Source of the DNA: Bradyrhizobium sp. AZCC 2262
GTDB lineage: Bacteria; Pseudomonadota; Alphaproteobacteria; Rhizobiales; Xanthobacteraceae
DNA: 64,000 nucleotides
Assembly (NCBI RefSeq): GCF_036924535.1
Contig: NZ_JAZHRT010000001.1
Span: 1,674,001 to 1,738,000 of the forward strand
Reading direction: 5' to 3'
The notes beneath the pieces were generated by a model. It had not been told where the DNA came from. It saw nothing but the letters and a program-made list of their open reading frames with translations, and ran no database searches. The position numbers and the translations under genes were made by a program. Positions within the stretch are counted from its first letter, which is position 1. Each line of letters opens with the position of its first letter. This document shows, one piece after another, positions 43,961 through 52,746 of the stretch.

Positions 43961-44980
43961 GTGATCGTCCGACATTTGATGCAAAACGAGACTTTTACAT
44001 CCCGCCGCGCGTTGCTGCGCGGGATGGTGTCCTCAGCCAGTGTGCTCGCGCTCGGCGGATGCGCCAATCTGGGCGCGACCGGCGCGCGCTACGACGCTGC
44101 GTCGCTCTCGGCGGAGCCGACGGTGCTCGTCGCAACCACGCGCAAGCCGGTGAATGGCGGGCGGACGAAACCCTGGTTCGGGCCGGAGCGCGCTACAAGA
44201 ATGACCGTCGCGCGGGCGAAACTGGTGGCACCCGACGAGAGCCGTTTCTCGCTCGCCGCAGCCGGTCTTGGCGATTGGCGTCTCGATGCGGTCGAGCCGG
44301 TGTCGGGAGAGGTCAGCGACCTTCTGACGCAGGGCGGCGGAGGCGACGTCCTGGTCTACGTGCACGGTTTCAAGCAGACATTCGAGACGGCAGCGCTCGA
44401 TGCCGCGCACCTCGCCGACGGCATCAAATTCCGCGGCCAGACGATGGTTTTCTCTTGGCCGTCCAAGGCGGGACTGTTCGACTACGCCTATGACCGTGAC
44501 AGCGCAATGTGGTCGCGCGACGGCTTCGAACGCGTGCTGCAATCCGTCATCACGACTCCCGGCGTCGGCCGCGTACACATCGTCGCACACAGCATGGGCA
44601 CCATGCTGACGCTCGAAAGCCTGCGCCAGCTCTATGCGCGAAATGGTGACACCATTACGGACAAGATCGGGGCCGTGGTATTTGCCTCACCCGATATCGA
44701 CATGGACGTGTTCTCGTCGGCGGTTGTCCGCATCGGTCCGCTCGGCCGCAAGATCACCGTCGTCGCCGCGACGAACGACCGCGCGCTGGCGCTGTCGGGA
44801 CGATTGGCTGGCGGGATGACACGGGTCGGCGCCGCCGAGAAGGCCGCCATCGAGCAGCTCGGGGTGCGCGTCATCGATGCGTCCGAAGCCGGTTGGGGCA
44901 TCATCAACCACGATTTGTTCCTGTCCAATGCGGAAGTGCGGCGGGTGATACGCCGTTCAATCGATACCTCAGCCGCGTAA
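43961..44980 (+). CDS. Lipoprotein-type alpha/beta-hydrolase (DUF900)
   Basis: A 339-residue protein. The N-terminus contains SRRALLRGM and a lipobox LALGGC, so it may be exported by Tat and lipidated. DVLVYVHGFKQTFETAALDAAHLADGIKF carries the HGF oxyanion motif, VHIVAHSMGTML is the nucleophile elbow (A-H-S-M-G), and INHDLFLSN supplies the C-terminal His. These match the DUF900 esterase-like family. GTG 43961 has AAAGGT ahead; ATG 43979 is another possible start. Confidence 0.83.
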   Translation: MIVRHLMQNETFTSRRALLRGMVSSASVLALGGCANLGATGARYDAASLSAEPTVLVATTRKPVNGGRTKPWFGPERATRMTVARAKLVAPDESRFSLAAAGLGDWRLDAVEPVSGEVSDLLTQGGGGDVLVYVHGFKQTFETAALDAAHLADGIKFRGQTMVFSWPSKAGLFDYAYDRDSAMWSRDGFERVLQSVITTPGVGRVHIVAHSMGTMLTLESLRQLYARNGDTITDKIGAVVFASPDIDMDVFSSAVVRIGPLGRKITVVAATNDRALALSGRLAGGMTRVGAAEKAAIEQLGVRVIDASEAGWGIINHDLFLSNAEVRRVIRRSIDTSAA

Positions 44981-45166
44981 AACGACCGCTTGAGAAGCTG
45001 TTTTCGGCGCGTTAGCCGGCAGTTAACCAGCCGCGTAGCGACCTGAAGCCGGCAGGGCATCGATTTTAAGGGTTTTGCGGCACCGTCAAGGAGATTGGAT
45101 CCTTGTGGTTGCTTCATGAACGATATCGCGAAGTGATTTCGGATCGATGCCGAGAATCACGAATTG

Positions 45167-47065
45167 ATGGGCGCGCAGCTCGCGGCGTTTTCGCGGCAGG
45201 TCCCGTTGCTCTATTTTATCCTGAGCGTGAATTCGATTGCGTTGGCGTTTACCCATCTTGGCATCGCGCCGACAAGCCTGACCGTTGTGTTTCCCGGCTT
45301 TCTGGTCGGGGCTTGCGCGATCCGTTGCCTGATCTGGCCGCGACGCCGCGACCACGTGGTCGAGCCGAAGGCAGCGGCCCGCACCCTGCGGGCGACGGTG
45401 GCGCTGGGTGGCGCGCTGGGATTTGCTTTCCTGGCGTGGGCGCTTAGCCTGTTTCCGTACGGCGACATCTCCCGCTACGGCCATATCCTGTTTTTCGTCG
45501 GCATCACGGTCGTCAGCTGCATCTTCTGCCTGATGCATGTGCGCCCGGCGGCGCTGATCCTGACCGGTACCGTGATCGCACCGTTCGTTATTTTTCTGCT
45601 TGCAAGCGGTGACGTGGTTCATATCGCCATCGGATTGAACCTGTTCCTGGTCACGATCGCGATGACCTACATCCTGATCATCTGTTCCGGGCAGTTCGCC
45701 GCCATGGTCAATGGTCAAATAGAGACCAGGCGTCTCAGCAACGAGAACTTCCGTCTTGCCAATGTCGACAGCCTCACCGATCTGCCCAACCGGCGCCAGT
45801 TCTTCCACCGGCTGTCGGTCCTCGCGGAGCGCGCGGGAACGGAAGGCCACAGATTCGTCGTCGGCGTGCTCGATCTCGACGGCTTCAAGGCGGTGAACGA
45901 TCTCTACGGACACGGGGTCGGCGACCGGGTGTTGCAGGAATCCGGTCGGCGCCTCCTGGAGCTTTCCGATGACACGCAATTCATCGCGCGTCTCGGCGGT
46001 GACGAGTTTGGAATCATCGTCGATGCGGACCTCGATCCCGAGGCCGTTCTTGCGGTCGGCGCAAAAGTCTGCTCCGTCTTCGACGCGCCGTTTTCGGTCG
46101 CGGGGATCGTCGCCAAGATCGGCGGCTCGGTGGGATTTGCACTGGCGCCGGACGCCGGCACGACGGCGGAGCTGCTCTATGAGCGCGCCGACTACGCGCT
46201 CTATCATGCCAAGGCGAGATACCGCGGCCAGCCGGTGATCTTCTCCAGGGAGCACGAAGTCGAAATCCGCAAGCTCAGCACCATTGAACATACGTTGCGG
46301 AGGATCGATCTCGACGCGGAACTGTCGCTGCATTTTCAGCCGATCGTCAATGTCGGGACGGCGCGGCTGGTCGGCTTCGAAGCGCTCGCGCGATGGCGTA
46401 ATCCCGAGCTCGGCGATGTCGCTCCTGACGTCTTCATCTCTGTCGCGGAGCGCACCGAACTGATCGGGACGATCACGCAGGTCCTGCTGCGTAAGGCGTT
46501 GGCCGCGGCCCACTCCTGGCCGGAAGATATCTTCCTGTCCTTCAATCTGTCGATGCACGACCTGATCTCGCAAGTCACCATCCTGCAGATCGTGGCGCTC
46601 ATCGAAAGCAGCGGCATCGATCCCCGCCGCATCATTATCGAGGTCACCGAGACGGCGCTGATGCAGGATTACGAGCGGGTGCAGGATTCGCTCAGGATTT
46701 TGCGATCGATGGGATTGAAGGTAGCGCTGGACGACTTCGGATCGGGGCAGTCCAGCCTGAGCTATGTCCATCAATTGTCGCTGGACAAGATCAAGATCGA
46801 CCGCGGCTTCATCCGCAATATCGCGACGCAGGAGAACGCCCGCAACATCGTCAAGACGGTGATTGACCTGTGCCGCAACCTGAAATTCGACTGTGTGGTC
46901 GAAGGTGTGGAAACGGCAGAGCAGGTCGAGATCATCGGCCGTCTTGGTTGCTCGACGATGCAGGGATATTTCTTTGCCAGGCCGATGCCGCAGAGCGAGG
47001 TCGAAACCTTCATCGCCAACTTCCGCATATCCGACGATCCGCGAATGGCCGCCGCGGCCGGATGA
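45167..47065 (+). CDS. Membrane GGDEF-EAL cyclic-di-GMP protein
   Basis: A 632-residue protein. Residues 1-175 form about six hydrophobic helices. The GGDEF domain (about 190-350) has an intact G277-G-D-E-F281 active site. The EAL domain (about 365-620) keeps E405-A-L, the ETAL and DDFGSG motifs, IKIDRGF and VVEGVET, so both synthesis and hydrolysis of c-di-GMP look possible. ATG 45167 is preceded by GAGAA; TTG 45164 is one codon upstream. No adjacent receptor was recognised. Confidence 0.92.
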   Translation: MGAQLAAFSRQVPLLYFILSVNSIALAFTHLGIAPTSLTVVFPGFLVGACAIRCLIWPRRRDHVVEPKAAARTLRATVALGGALGFAFLAWALSLFPYGDISRYGHILFFVGITVVSCIFCLMHVRPAALILTGTVIAPFVIFLLASGDVVHIAIGLNLFLVTIAMTYILIICSGQFAAMVNGQIETRRLSNENFRLANVDSLTDLPNRRQFFHRLSVLAERAGTEGHRFVVGVLDLDGFKAVNDLYGHGVGDRVLQESGRRLLELSDDTQFIARLGGDEFGIIVDADLDPEAVLAVGAKVCSVFDAPFSVAGIVAKIGGSVGFALAPDAGTTAELLYERADYALYHAKARYRGQPVIFSREHEVEIRKLSTIEHTLRRIDLDAELSLHFQPIVNVGTARLVGFEALARWRNPELGDVAPDVFISVAERTELIGTITQVLLRKALAAAHSWPEDIFLSFNLSMHDLISQVTILQIVALIESSGIDPRRIIIEVTETALMQDYERVQDSLRILRSMGLKVALDDFGSGQSSLSYVHQLSLDKIKIDRGFIRNIATQENARNIVKTVIDLCRNLKFDCVVEGVETAEQVEIIGRLGCSTMQGYFFARPMPQSEVETFIANFRISDDPRMAAAAG

Positions 47066-47394
47066 GATTCGATCAACGCCTGACGTCGCAGCTTCGTTGC
47101 CGTTTCAGTGCAACGCAATCGCACGGCAACGGCCTGTCACCGATCGATCGGCCGCCGCAATGTCACCATGCCGTCACCCATAATGTCGCCAAATTGACGG
47201 AACACTTATTCGTTGCCGGCACGGTGGTGCCCGGTCTCGCCTCGAATTGCTCAACGCTTGAACTGCTCAACGTCCGCAACGCCGACCGGTTGTCGGCGCG
47301 CGACGCTTTGCGGATAGGTCTTGGAGATAGGGGGGCGACGCCGGGCGCTTGCCGGCGATCCGATTTATTCAGTTGATACAGAGGAATGAGAGTC
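47066..47394. other. Intergenic region without supported gene
   Basis: About 330 bases between the GGDEF-EAL gene and the next. Frames exist but have no signature or ribosome site. The promoter of the gene at 47395 is presumably in the last 100 bases. Confidence 0.5.
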
Positions 47395-47727
47395 ATGCGT
47401 CAAGCAACATCGAAAGCCGCGGCGAACCGCCGACAGGTGCTGTCACTCACGGCGGGCATAGCCTTGCTCGCGGGCGTCACCACGGCTCACGCGCAGAGCA
47501 CGGGTATCGTCGCCTGTGACGACTTCCTGACCAAATACGACGCCTGCGTCGTCTCCAAGGTTCCCGAGGCACAGCGCGCGATGTACAAGACGCAGATCGA
47601 CCAGACGCGCAAGGCCTGGGTCGACATGGCAAAGAATCCGTCGGCGAAGGCGACCATGGAAGCGACCTGCAAGCAGACACTGGATGCGACGAAGGCCTCG
47701 CTCACGGCGTATGGCTGCTCGTTCTGA
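47395..47727 (+). CDS. Small exported Cys-containing protein
   Basis: A 110-residue protein. A signal peptide runs to about TTAHAQ, then the mature chain starts ACDDFLTKYDACVVSKVPEAQR and ends AYGCSF, with Cys at four positions. Helical, Lys/Asp-rich. GAGGAATGAGAGTC precedes ATG 47395; ATG 47386 is three codons upstream. I know of no function. Confidence 0.72.
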   Translation: MRQATSKAAANRRQVLSLTAGIALLAGVTTAHAQSTGIVACDDFLTKYDACVVSKVPEAQRAMYKTQIDQTRKAWVDMAKNPSAKATMEATCKQTLDATKASLTAYGCSF

Positions 47728-47753
47728 TCGGCGCGTACGCCGCTGAAAGGGAG

Positions 47754-47772
47754 TGGCGCCGAGTGGGCGCCA
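47754..47772 (+). terminator. Possible terminator hairpin
   Basis: TGGCGCC (47754-47760) pairs with GGCGCCA (47766-47772) around GAGTG, with AAGG/CCTT pairing outside. It lies 27 bases after the stop of the gene at 47395. There is only a weak TTCCTTG tail, so termination is uncertain. Confidence 0.4.
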
Positions 47773-48066
47773 TTCCTTGATGGCGGCCGGGGCGCGACGG
47801 AGGAGCGGCTGACGATGCCGGCGAGGCGCTCCTCCGGAACTTTGGCCGAAGCGGCGTGTGCACCGCTGGCACGTGACTAACGATCAAGCGGCGCGTCTTC
47901 AGGGCGCGGTCTGCAAGCCTCTCTTTGTGCTGATTAACCACTTGTTAACCATAACGCCCCAGCATTGCCCTCTATAGAGAGTCGCCACGGGCTTTGGTCC
48001 GAAGGCGCGATTGATTGTTCATCTTGGGGGCGGGCCGAGGCTCGCGGGGCTCCAAGGAGTAACGTC

Positions 48067-48186
48067 ATGTCGTCACCTGGCGTACGGCACGAAGCAAGTC
48101 TGCTTTCCGAATTCGTCCCGGCGATTTTCGGCGCGCTTGGTTTGGGTGTCCCGATTGCGGTTGCGATCATCTGGATTTGTTCCTGA
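48067..48186 (+). CDS. 39-residue single-helix membrane protein
   Basis: The protein starts MSSPGVRHEASLLSEFVP and is then a hydrophobic helix (AIFGALGLGVPIAVAIIWIC). CCAAGGAGTAACGTC precedes ATG 48067, a strong site. A longer frame from 47965 has no such site. The function is unknown. It stands between the gene at 47395 and the fabA operon read in the opposite sense. Confidence 0.6.
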   Translation: MSSPGVRHEASLLSEFVPAIFGALGLGVPIAVAIIWICS

Positions 48187-48279
48187 TCGGTATGCCCGCT
48201 TGTTCTTTGCGGCGCTCGGCTGTGAGGGGCGTGATGGGCTGCGGCCGATGAAAAGGCCACAGTCTCCTCGGACCGCATC

Positions 48280-48810
48280 TTAGACCGCGGACGCTATCAT
48301 TCCGACTCTCATATCCTTGGCGAAATATACGCATGCGTCGTCAGCAAACACGCTGCCATCAGCAATTCCAACAGCCAGTTTGCCGCGCCTTACCTGGCGC
48401 ATACTGACCTCGTAGCGCACGCGCTTGATGTCTGGCTTGATGTCTCCCCGGAACTTGACCTCGCCGACACCGACGGCGCGGCCCTTGCCCGGTGAGCCCG
48501 ACCAGCCGAGCCAATAGCCGACGATTTGCCACATGGCGTCCAGACCCAGACATCCCGGCATTACCGGATCGCCGAGAAAGTGACAGTCGAAAAACCAGAG
48601 GCCCGGCGCGATATCCAGCTCGGCGATGACGTGGCCCTTGCCGAATTCTCCGCCGTTCAGGCTGATCTCGGTGATACGGTCTATCATCAGCATGGGCGGT
48701 GCCGGCAGCTGGGCATTGCCCGGGCCGAAATAGCCGCCTTCGCTCGATTTGAGCAGATCTTCCCTGGTGTAGGACGATTGCGGAGCGTGAAAGTCTCTTG
48801 GGTTCGACAA
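48280..48810 (-). CDS. fabA: 3-hydroxydecanoyl-ACP dehydratase FabA
   Basis: A 176-residue dehydratase/isomerase of the fatty-acid cycle. [13 protein letters not shown], the active site H77 in [21 protein letters not shown] with D91, and [14 protein letters not shown] identify it. FabA makes trans-2-decenoyl-ACP and isomerises it to cis-3, giving unsaturated fatty acids. fabB, the usual partner, is absent here. It lies 28 bases behind the tetR gene, so the two are probably one operon. Confidence 0.92.
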   Translation of the reverse strand: MSNPRDFHAPQSSYTREDLLKSSEGGYFGPGNAQLPAPPMLMIDRITEISLNGGEFGKGHVIAELDIAPGLWFFDCHFLGDPVMPGCLGLDAMWQIVGYWLGWSGSPGKGRAVGVGEVKFRGDIKPDIKRVRYEVSMRQVRRGKLAVGIADGSVFADDACVYFAKDMRVGMIASAV

Positions 48811-48838
48811 GACAAACTCCTTCGGCGTTTGCGGAGCG

Positions 48839-49459
48839 TCAGGCGACTTTGTCGCGACCGGTTTTTTCGATGCCGGAGCCAGCCGTCAGGCGCAGGGCTC
48901 CGGCCATGAAGGCCCAAATTTCATCTGTGAGTTTCTCCGGATCGGGTCGTTGTTCGCTCATCAGGGCAGCGATAAGGGCCTGGCGAATTCCGCCGATCAT
49001 CAACGCAATGGTGAGATGTGGATCGACGTGATCGGGAACGATGCCGTCACGCTGCGCCGCCTCGAGCATGCATGCGCCACCGGCGAGCTGTCGGTTGGTA
49101 AAAGCTGTCTCGACATCGAGGACCTCGGGCGCGCGGCTCAACGCTCCGATGACAAGGGGAGCAAAGGGGTGGTCGTAATGGAAGGCGATATAGGAGGCTA
49201 TTCGCCGTCTTTCTCTGTGCGCCCAGCTTTTCGAAGGCCGCCCCGCGTCGTTGAAAACCTCTTCATCGAGGCGGCTGTAGAACGCCTCGACAACGGCGGC
49301 GATCAGGCCCGCCTTCGATCCAAAGTGGTGATAGGCGAGCCCGACCGAAACCTGCGCCCGTTTCGCGACGGCCTGCATTTCCAGATGCCCATGGCTCTGG
49401 ACCAGCTCCTTCTGGGCCGCTTGGACCAATCTCTCTCGTGTCGCGATCGTTGCGGTCAT
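48839..49459 (-). CDS. TetR-family regulator, probably of fabA
   Basis: A 206-residue protein. [69 protein letters not shown] holds the TetR helix-turn-helix in [19 protein letters not shown]; the ligand domain follows. ATG 49459 fits, since the alternative start would overlap the operator. The palindrome 49472-49491 is 13 bases upstream, so autoregulation and control of the adjacent fabA are likely. Function resembles FabR, by inference. Confidence 0.87.
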   Translation of the reverse strand: MTATIATRERLVQAAQKELVQSHGHLEMQAVAKRAQVSVGLAYHHFGSKAGLIAAVVEAFYSRLDEEVFNDAGRPSKSWAHRERRRIASYIAFHYDHPFAPLVIGALSRAPEVLDVETAFTNRQLAGGACMLEAAQRDGIVPDHVDPHLTIALMIGGIRQALIAALMSEQRPDPEKLTDEIWAFMAGALRLTAGSGIEKTGRDKVA

Positions 49460-49471
49460 CTGGTTTAGCCG

Positions 49472-49491
49472 TTGAATTGAATTCAGTTCAA
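49472..49491. promoter_or_regulatory. Palindromic operator ahead of tetR-fabA
   Basis: TTGAATTGAATTCAGTTCAA: a 20-base dyad with one mismatched pair. Its place, 13 bases before the tetR start, suits autorepression by a TetR protein. Promoter elements probably overlap it. Confidence 0.7.
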
Positions 49492-49902
49492 TATAGACTC
49501 TTGAGCTGCGATTCAAGCCAGGAGTTGGGAAGACCGTGACGTGTCGCTGCGGTCGCTCCAGGCGGGGATTTTCCCGGTGCGTTGCCGCCGGGACGGATCT
49601 GGCTTTTCCTGGGAACGCTGAGGCGAGCGATAAAGGTCCGGCTGCGTACAGCGCAGATCCATCCAGAACGACCGGCGGAAATCGCGGTCTAGAATTTTTG
49701 CTGCGGATCTGGGGACAGGAGTTCGAACCTCGCCCGCTCAGTGAGGCCAGACGAAATGGAACGAATTCTTGCCGATATGGACGCCGACAAGGCGTTCGAA
49801 TTCTCGAGCGCTTCCATCATGGCGTGCTCCTTGCCTTTGGTGCAGCATCGCTTGTTTCGGGCGGGAGCACGACCGGACCACCAGCGGAAATCAATGATGA
49901 TT
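49492..49902. other. Intergenic region without supported gene
   Basis: About 410 bases between the operator and the small gene at 49903. Several frames, including one of 73 codons on the minus strand (49689-49910), lack supporting signals. I see no repeat or structure I can name. Confidence 0.45.
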
Positions 49903-50088
49903 TCAATCACTCTTGGTCGAACGTCGTTGGTGGCGGTCCAGGCGAAGTCTTTGCGCTCTCATGCGCTTTATCTCGTCATCAAGGGCATCCATGTCCTCAG
50001 TGCGCTGCGCGTTCCTGGATTTCGGCGCATCGGCCTTACGCAGTTTTTCCAGCGCTTTTTCGACAGAGAGTTTGGGTGTTTCGGCCAT
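49903..50088 (-). CDS. 61-residue basic coiled protein
   Basis: It begins MAETPKLSVEKALEKLRKA and is followed by an Arg/Asp-rich helix ending RRSTKSD. Entirely charged and probably helical. GAGGTT lies seven bases ahead of ATG 50088. Short basic proteins of this kind are frequent in bradyrhizobia. A FixK-like box lies 150 bases upstream of the start, so low-oxygen expression is possible. Confidence 0.6.
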   Translation of the reverse strand: MAETPKLSVEKALEKLRKADAPKSRNAQRTEDMDALDDEIKRMRAQRLRLDRHQRRSTKSD

Positions 50089-50237
50089 GGCAACCTCATA
50101 TCCAAGCGAAACGCGTTCAGCCTCTTGGCAACCTCGCAGGGGCGCCGGCGACCAACAGAACGGACGCGACGGCATGAAACCATCTCAGCCGATCGCGAAG
50201 CTTGCTTGCAGTGCTTCAGATCCGGCGCAGGCGTCCG

Positions 50238-50251
50238 TTGATCTAGATCAA
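50238..50251. promoter_or_regulatory. FixK/FNR-type box
   Basis: TTGATCTAGATCAA, a perfect dyad with the TTGAT-N4-ATCAA pattern. Read toward the minus strand it would place a start site near 50203, 115 bases ahead of the gene at 50088. Read toward the plus strand, the next gene is 285 bases away. Confidence 0.7.
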
Positions 50252-50535
50252 CAGGAATATGCGTGCGGTGATTTGTTTTACGCCCGATGCCCGCTGTGAT
50301 CGCCAGGCGGGCGAGGAGCCGCAGGTTATCGGACGGCCCAATGATTCCGAGGAGCCTCTGCTAAAGGAAATCCGACATACTCCGTTGGACTCCGGCACCA
50401 CGTTGATGGGCCGGTGTTGAGTCGTCGCCCCAGACACGCGTGCTGAACGGCATGGTGTGCTCAATATCGGGATAATGGTGCTGCGGTGTACCAGTCTCAG
50501 TGTAGCAGTCTTGGGTTTGACGAAGCAGGCACCAA

Positions 50536-50811
50536 ATGCGGATAAAGTTCTACGGCTGTTCCGCTACGTTTTTGGCCGTTATTTCGTGTGCGTCGCACAG
50601 CGCGATGGCGCAAAGCCTCACACCGTTCCGCTATGAGTCCCAGGCGCAACGCCATTGTCCGGGGGACACAATCGTCTGGCTCGATTTTGGAACAGGGCGC
50701 TATTACCTGAAAGGTCAGAGGCGCTACGCTTCGGGGTATACCGGCAGCTTCGTATGCAGGAATGAGGCTCGGAATAGCGGCTACCGGCGCTCGCCTTTTG
50801 GATTGAGGTAG
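50536..50811 (+). CDS. Small exported protein, CPGDTIVWL type
   Basis: A 91-residue protein with a signal peptide to about AMAQ. The mature chain contains CPGDTIVWLDFGTGRYYLKGQRRYASGYTGSFVCRNEA, a small beta domain with conserved Cys pair, widespread in proteobacteria as short hypotheticals. ATG 50536 directly follows CACCAA, with no good ribosome site visible. Function unknown. Confidence 0.72.
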   Translation: MRIKFYGCSATFLAVISCASHSAMAQSLTPFRYESQAQRHCPGDTIVWLDFGTGRYYLKGQRRYASGYTGSFVCRNEARNSGYRRSPFGLR

Positions 50812-50907
50812 GCCCGAACCGGGCTGCCGGAGGCGGAGCCAAGCGTTATATCTCCCGGGATATCTCCATTCCGAACGCGTACGGGGGCGCTACGCTGAAA
50901 GTGGTTT

Positions 50908-51429
50908 CTATGGGAGCTTCCGTACCAGATGGAGTGTCTGGGGATCTCGGCGTGGGGCGGGGCTGAAGCCGAATTTTCTGAATACTTTTATCATCGCGGC
51001 GTTTTCAGGCAAAACCTCTGCCGTCAGCTCGTTCAATCCGGTATCGCTTGCGATCTTGACGAGATGACGCATCAGGATCGAGCCGACGCCGCGGCCCTGC
51101 CATGTATCGATGACGACAAATGCCATCTCGGCCCGCCCTGGCTCGAAAACAATGTACCGGCCGCCGCCGACGATAACCTTGCGGCCGGCCTCATCTGCAA
51201 GCGCGACGATCGCGACATGATTTTTGAAATCGACGTCCAGGAAGAAGGTGCGCTCCTTGTCCGAGAAGTGACGCTTCATGACGAAGAAACGGCGCTGCAG
51301 CGATTGTGCGCTGGTCTTTCCGACCGCAGCGAGCATGTCAGCCTCATCCTCCCGCCGGAGCGCGCGGATTTCGATCTGGCTGCCGTCGCTGAGAAGCTCG
51401 CGTGCAGTGTAGTCGATAGCCTCGGACAT
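50908..51429 (-). CDS. GNAT-family N-acetyltransferase
   Basis: A 173-residue GNAT protein. It starts RELLSDGSQIEIRALRREDEADMLAAV, then acyl-CoA motif A is EMAFVVIDTWQGRGVGSILMRHLVKIASDTG (Q/R-x2-G-x-G/A pattern QGRGVG). NAAMIKVFRKFGF is motif B. The pattern is that of the catalytic domain of Pat/AcuA-type protein acetyltransferases. A perfect FixK-type box lies 78 bases upstream of its start and would place the transcript start near 51472. Confidence 0.87.
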   Translation of the reverse strand: MSEAIDYTARELLSDGSQIEIRALRREDEADMLAAVGKTSAQSLQRRFFVMKRHFSDKERTFFLDVDFKNHVAIVALADEAGRKVIVGGGRYIVFEPGRAEMAFVVIDTWQGRGVGSILMRHLVKIASDTGLNELTAEVLPENAAMIKVFRKFGFSPAPRRDPQTLHLVRKLP

Positions 51430-51506
51430 TGGACCTCACGGGTCGGCAACAAGGGCCGCGGGATCGATCGGGTTGTCAGATGAGGCCCGTCCCGGCCTGC
51501 GGTCGC

Positions 51507-51520
51507 TTGATCTGGATCAA
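51507..51520. promoter_or_regulatory. FixK/FNR-type box between GNAT and AI-2E genes
   Basis: TTGATCTGGATCAA, matching the consensus exactly. The distance suits activation of the minus-strand GNAT gene. For the plus-strand transporter a site 41.5 bases downstream of the box centre would fall near 51555, which would require translation to begin at a later codon than ATG 51551. Confidence 0.8.
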
Positions 51521-51550
51521 GACTATTGCGCGTGAGCGGCCGGTAATTTG

Positions 51551-52669
51551 ATGACAGCATGCCCGCTCTCAGATGAAGGCGCCTCCTTGAAAACCCTTCG
51601 CCAGTATTTGCCCGGAGACGACGTCATCCAGCTTGCGATCCGGCTCGGATTGCTTGCTTTTCTGATCTATTGGACGTTCGTTCTGATCCGCCCCTTTGTG
51701 CCGATCCTGGCCTGGAGTATCGTACTCGCCGTCGCGCTCTATCCCGTCTTTGATTTCCTCTCCCGACTTCTCGGTGGTCGCTCGAGGCTCGCGGCGGCAA
51801 TTCTCACCCTCATCAATCTCGCGATCGTCATCGGGCCGGCGACCTGGCTTGGCTTGAGTGCCTTGGACGGGGTGAAGGAGTTCGCCGGAAATTTGAGTGC
51901 CGGTAGCCTGATGGTTCCATCTCCGCCGGAGGGCGTCAAGAATTGGCCGCTGATCGGTCCGCAGCTTTACGAGCACTGGAGTCAGGCATCCAGCAACATT
52001 CGAGCGGCCTTGCGCGAGGTGGCTCCTTATCTGAAGCCGCTGGCGGGCGTTTTGCTGGGTCTTGCGGGCAATGCCGGCGTGGGCACGCTCAAGTTTCTCC
52101 TGTCTGTGGCGCTGGCCGGGTTTCTCTTTCCCTACGGCTCGCAGCTTGTGGCCGCGGGCAGGGGCTTTCTCTATCGCGTTGTGCCCGAGCAGAGCGAACA
52201 TTTCCTGGAGTTGGGGGGCGCGACTATCCGCGCGGTATCCCAGGGTGTCATCGGCGTCGCAATCGTTCAGTCCTTGCTGGCCGGTATCGGCTTCAAGTTG
52301 GCGGGAGTTCCCAGCGCCGGCCTGTTGGCCTTTGCGGTCATGATCCTGACAATCGTGCAGATCGGCGCGGCAATCGTCCTGTTTCCCGTGATCATCTGGA
52401 TCTGGACAGACAAGGATTTCACGACCGCGCTCCTGTTGACGCTGTTCCTGGTCTTTGTCGGCGTACTCGACAACATCTTGAAGCCGCTCGTCATGGGACG
52501 CGGCCTGACGACCCCGACACTCGTGATCTTCATCGGGGTGATCGGAGGAACGCTCGCGCATGGAATTGTCGGTCTCTTTATCGGGCCGATCATTCTCTCC
52601 CTCGCCTGGGAGTTGACGGTGGCCTGGATACGCGCTGATCGCGCCAAGGCGGAGTCGTTGCCCGGCTGA
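51551..52669 (+). CDS. AI-2E/PerM-family transporter
   Basis: A 372-residue membrane protein with about seven or eight helices. LIYWTFVLIRPFVPILAWSIVLAVALYPVF is the PerM/AI-2E opening, and a long central loop precedes FLVFVGVLDNILKPLVMGRGLTTPTLVIFIGVIGG, the family signature. ATG 51551 is given; TTG 51587 with AAGG upstream is a credible internal start if a promoter at the FixK box is used. The substrate of the family is contested (autoinducer or sodium/proton). Confidence 0.83.
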   Translation: MTACPLSDEGASLKTLRQYLPGDDVIQLAIRLGLLAFLIYWTFVLIRPFVPILAWSIVLAVALYPVFDFLSRLLGGRSRLAAAILTLINLAIVIGPATWLGLSALDGVKEFAGNLSAGSLMVPSPPEGVKNWPLIGPQLYEHWSQASSNIRAALREVAPYLKPLAGVLLGLAGNAGVGTLKFLLSVALAGFLFPYGSQLVAAGRGFLYRVVPEQSEHFLELGGATIRAVSQGVIGVAIVQSLLAGIGFKLAGVPSAGLLAFAVMILTIVQIGAAIVLFPVIIWIWTDKDFTTALLLTLFLVFVGVLDNILKPLVMGRGLTTPTLVIFIGVIGGTLAHGIVGLFIGPIILSLAWELTVAWIRADRAKAESLPG

Positions 52670-52679
52670 CGGTCGAACG

Positions 52680-52693
52680 TTGACCTAAATCAA
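52680..52693. promoter_or_regulatory. FixK/FNR-type box ahead of DUF3141 gene
   Basis: TTGACCTAAATCAA has one change from the consensus. A transcript start near 52728 would lie 19 bases before ATG 52747, the usual activator geometry. Confidence 0.75.
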
Positions 52694-52746
52694 CGTTCGA
52701 GGCTGCGGGGCTCCTTGAATGAACCGCAAGATAGCGAGGTCTAGTC

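Noticed and set aside
45086..46774. 562-codon open frame on the minus strand
   Set aside because: It lies fully opposite the GGDEF-EAL gene, whose motifs are intact. High-GC coding DNA often leaves such antisense frames open. Its translation is rich in Arg, Asp and His with no family pattern.
49689..50241. 73-codon minus frame and 166-codon plus frame
   Set aside because: They overlap the better-supported small gene at 49903-50088 or lack any family pattern and ribosome site.
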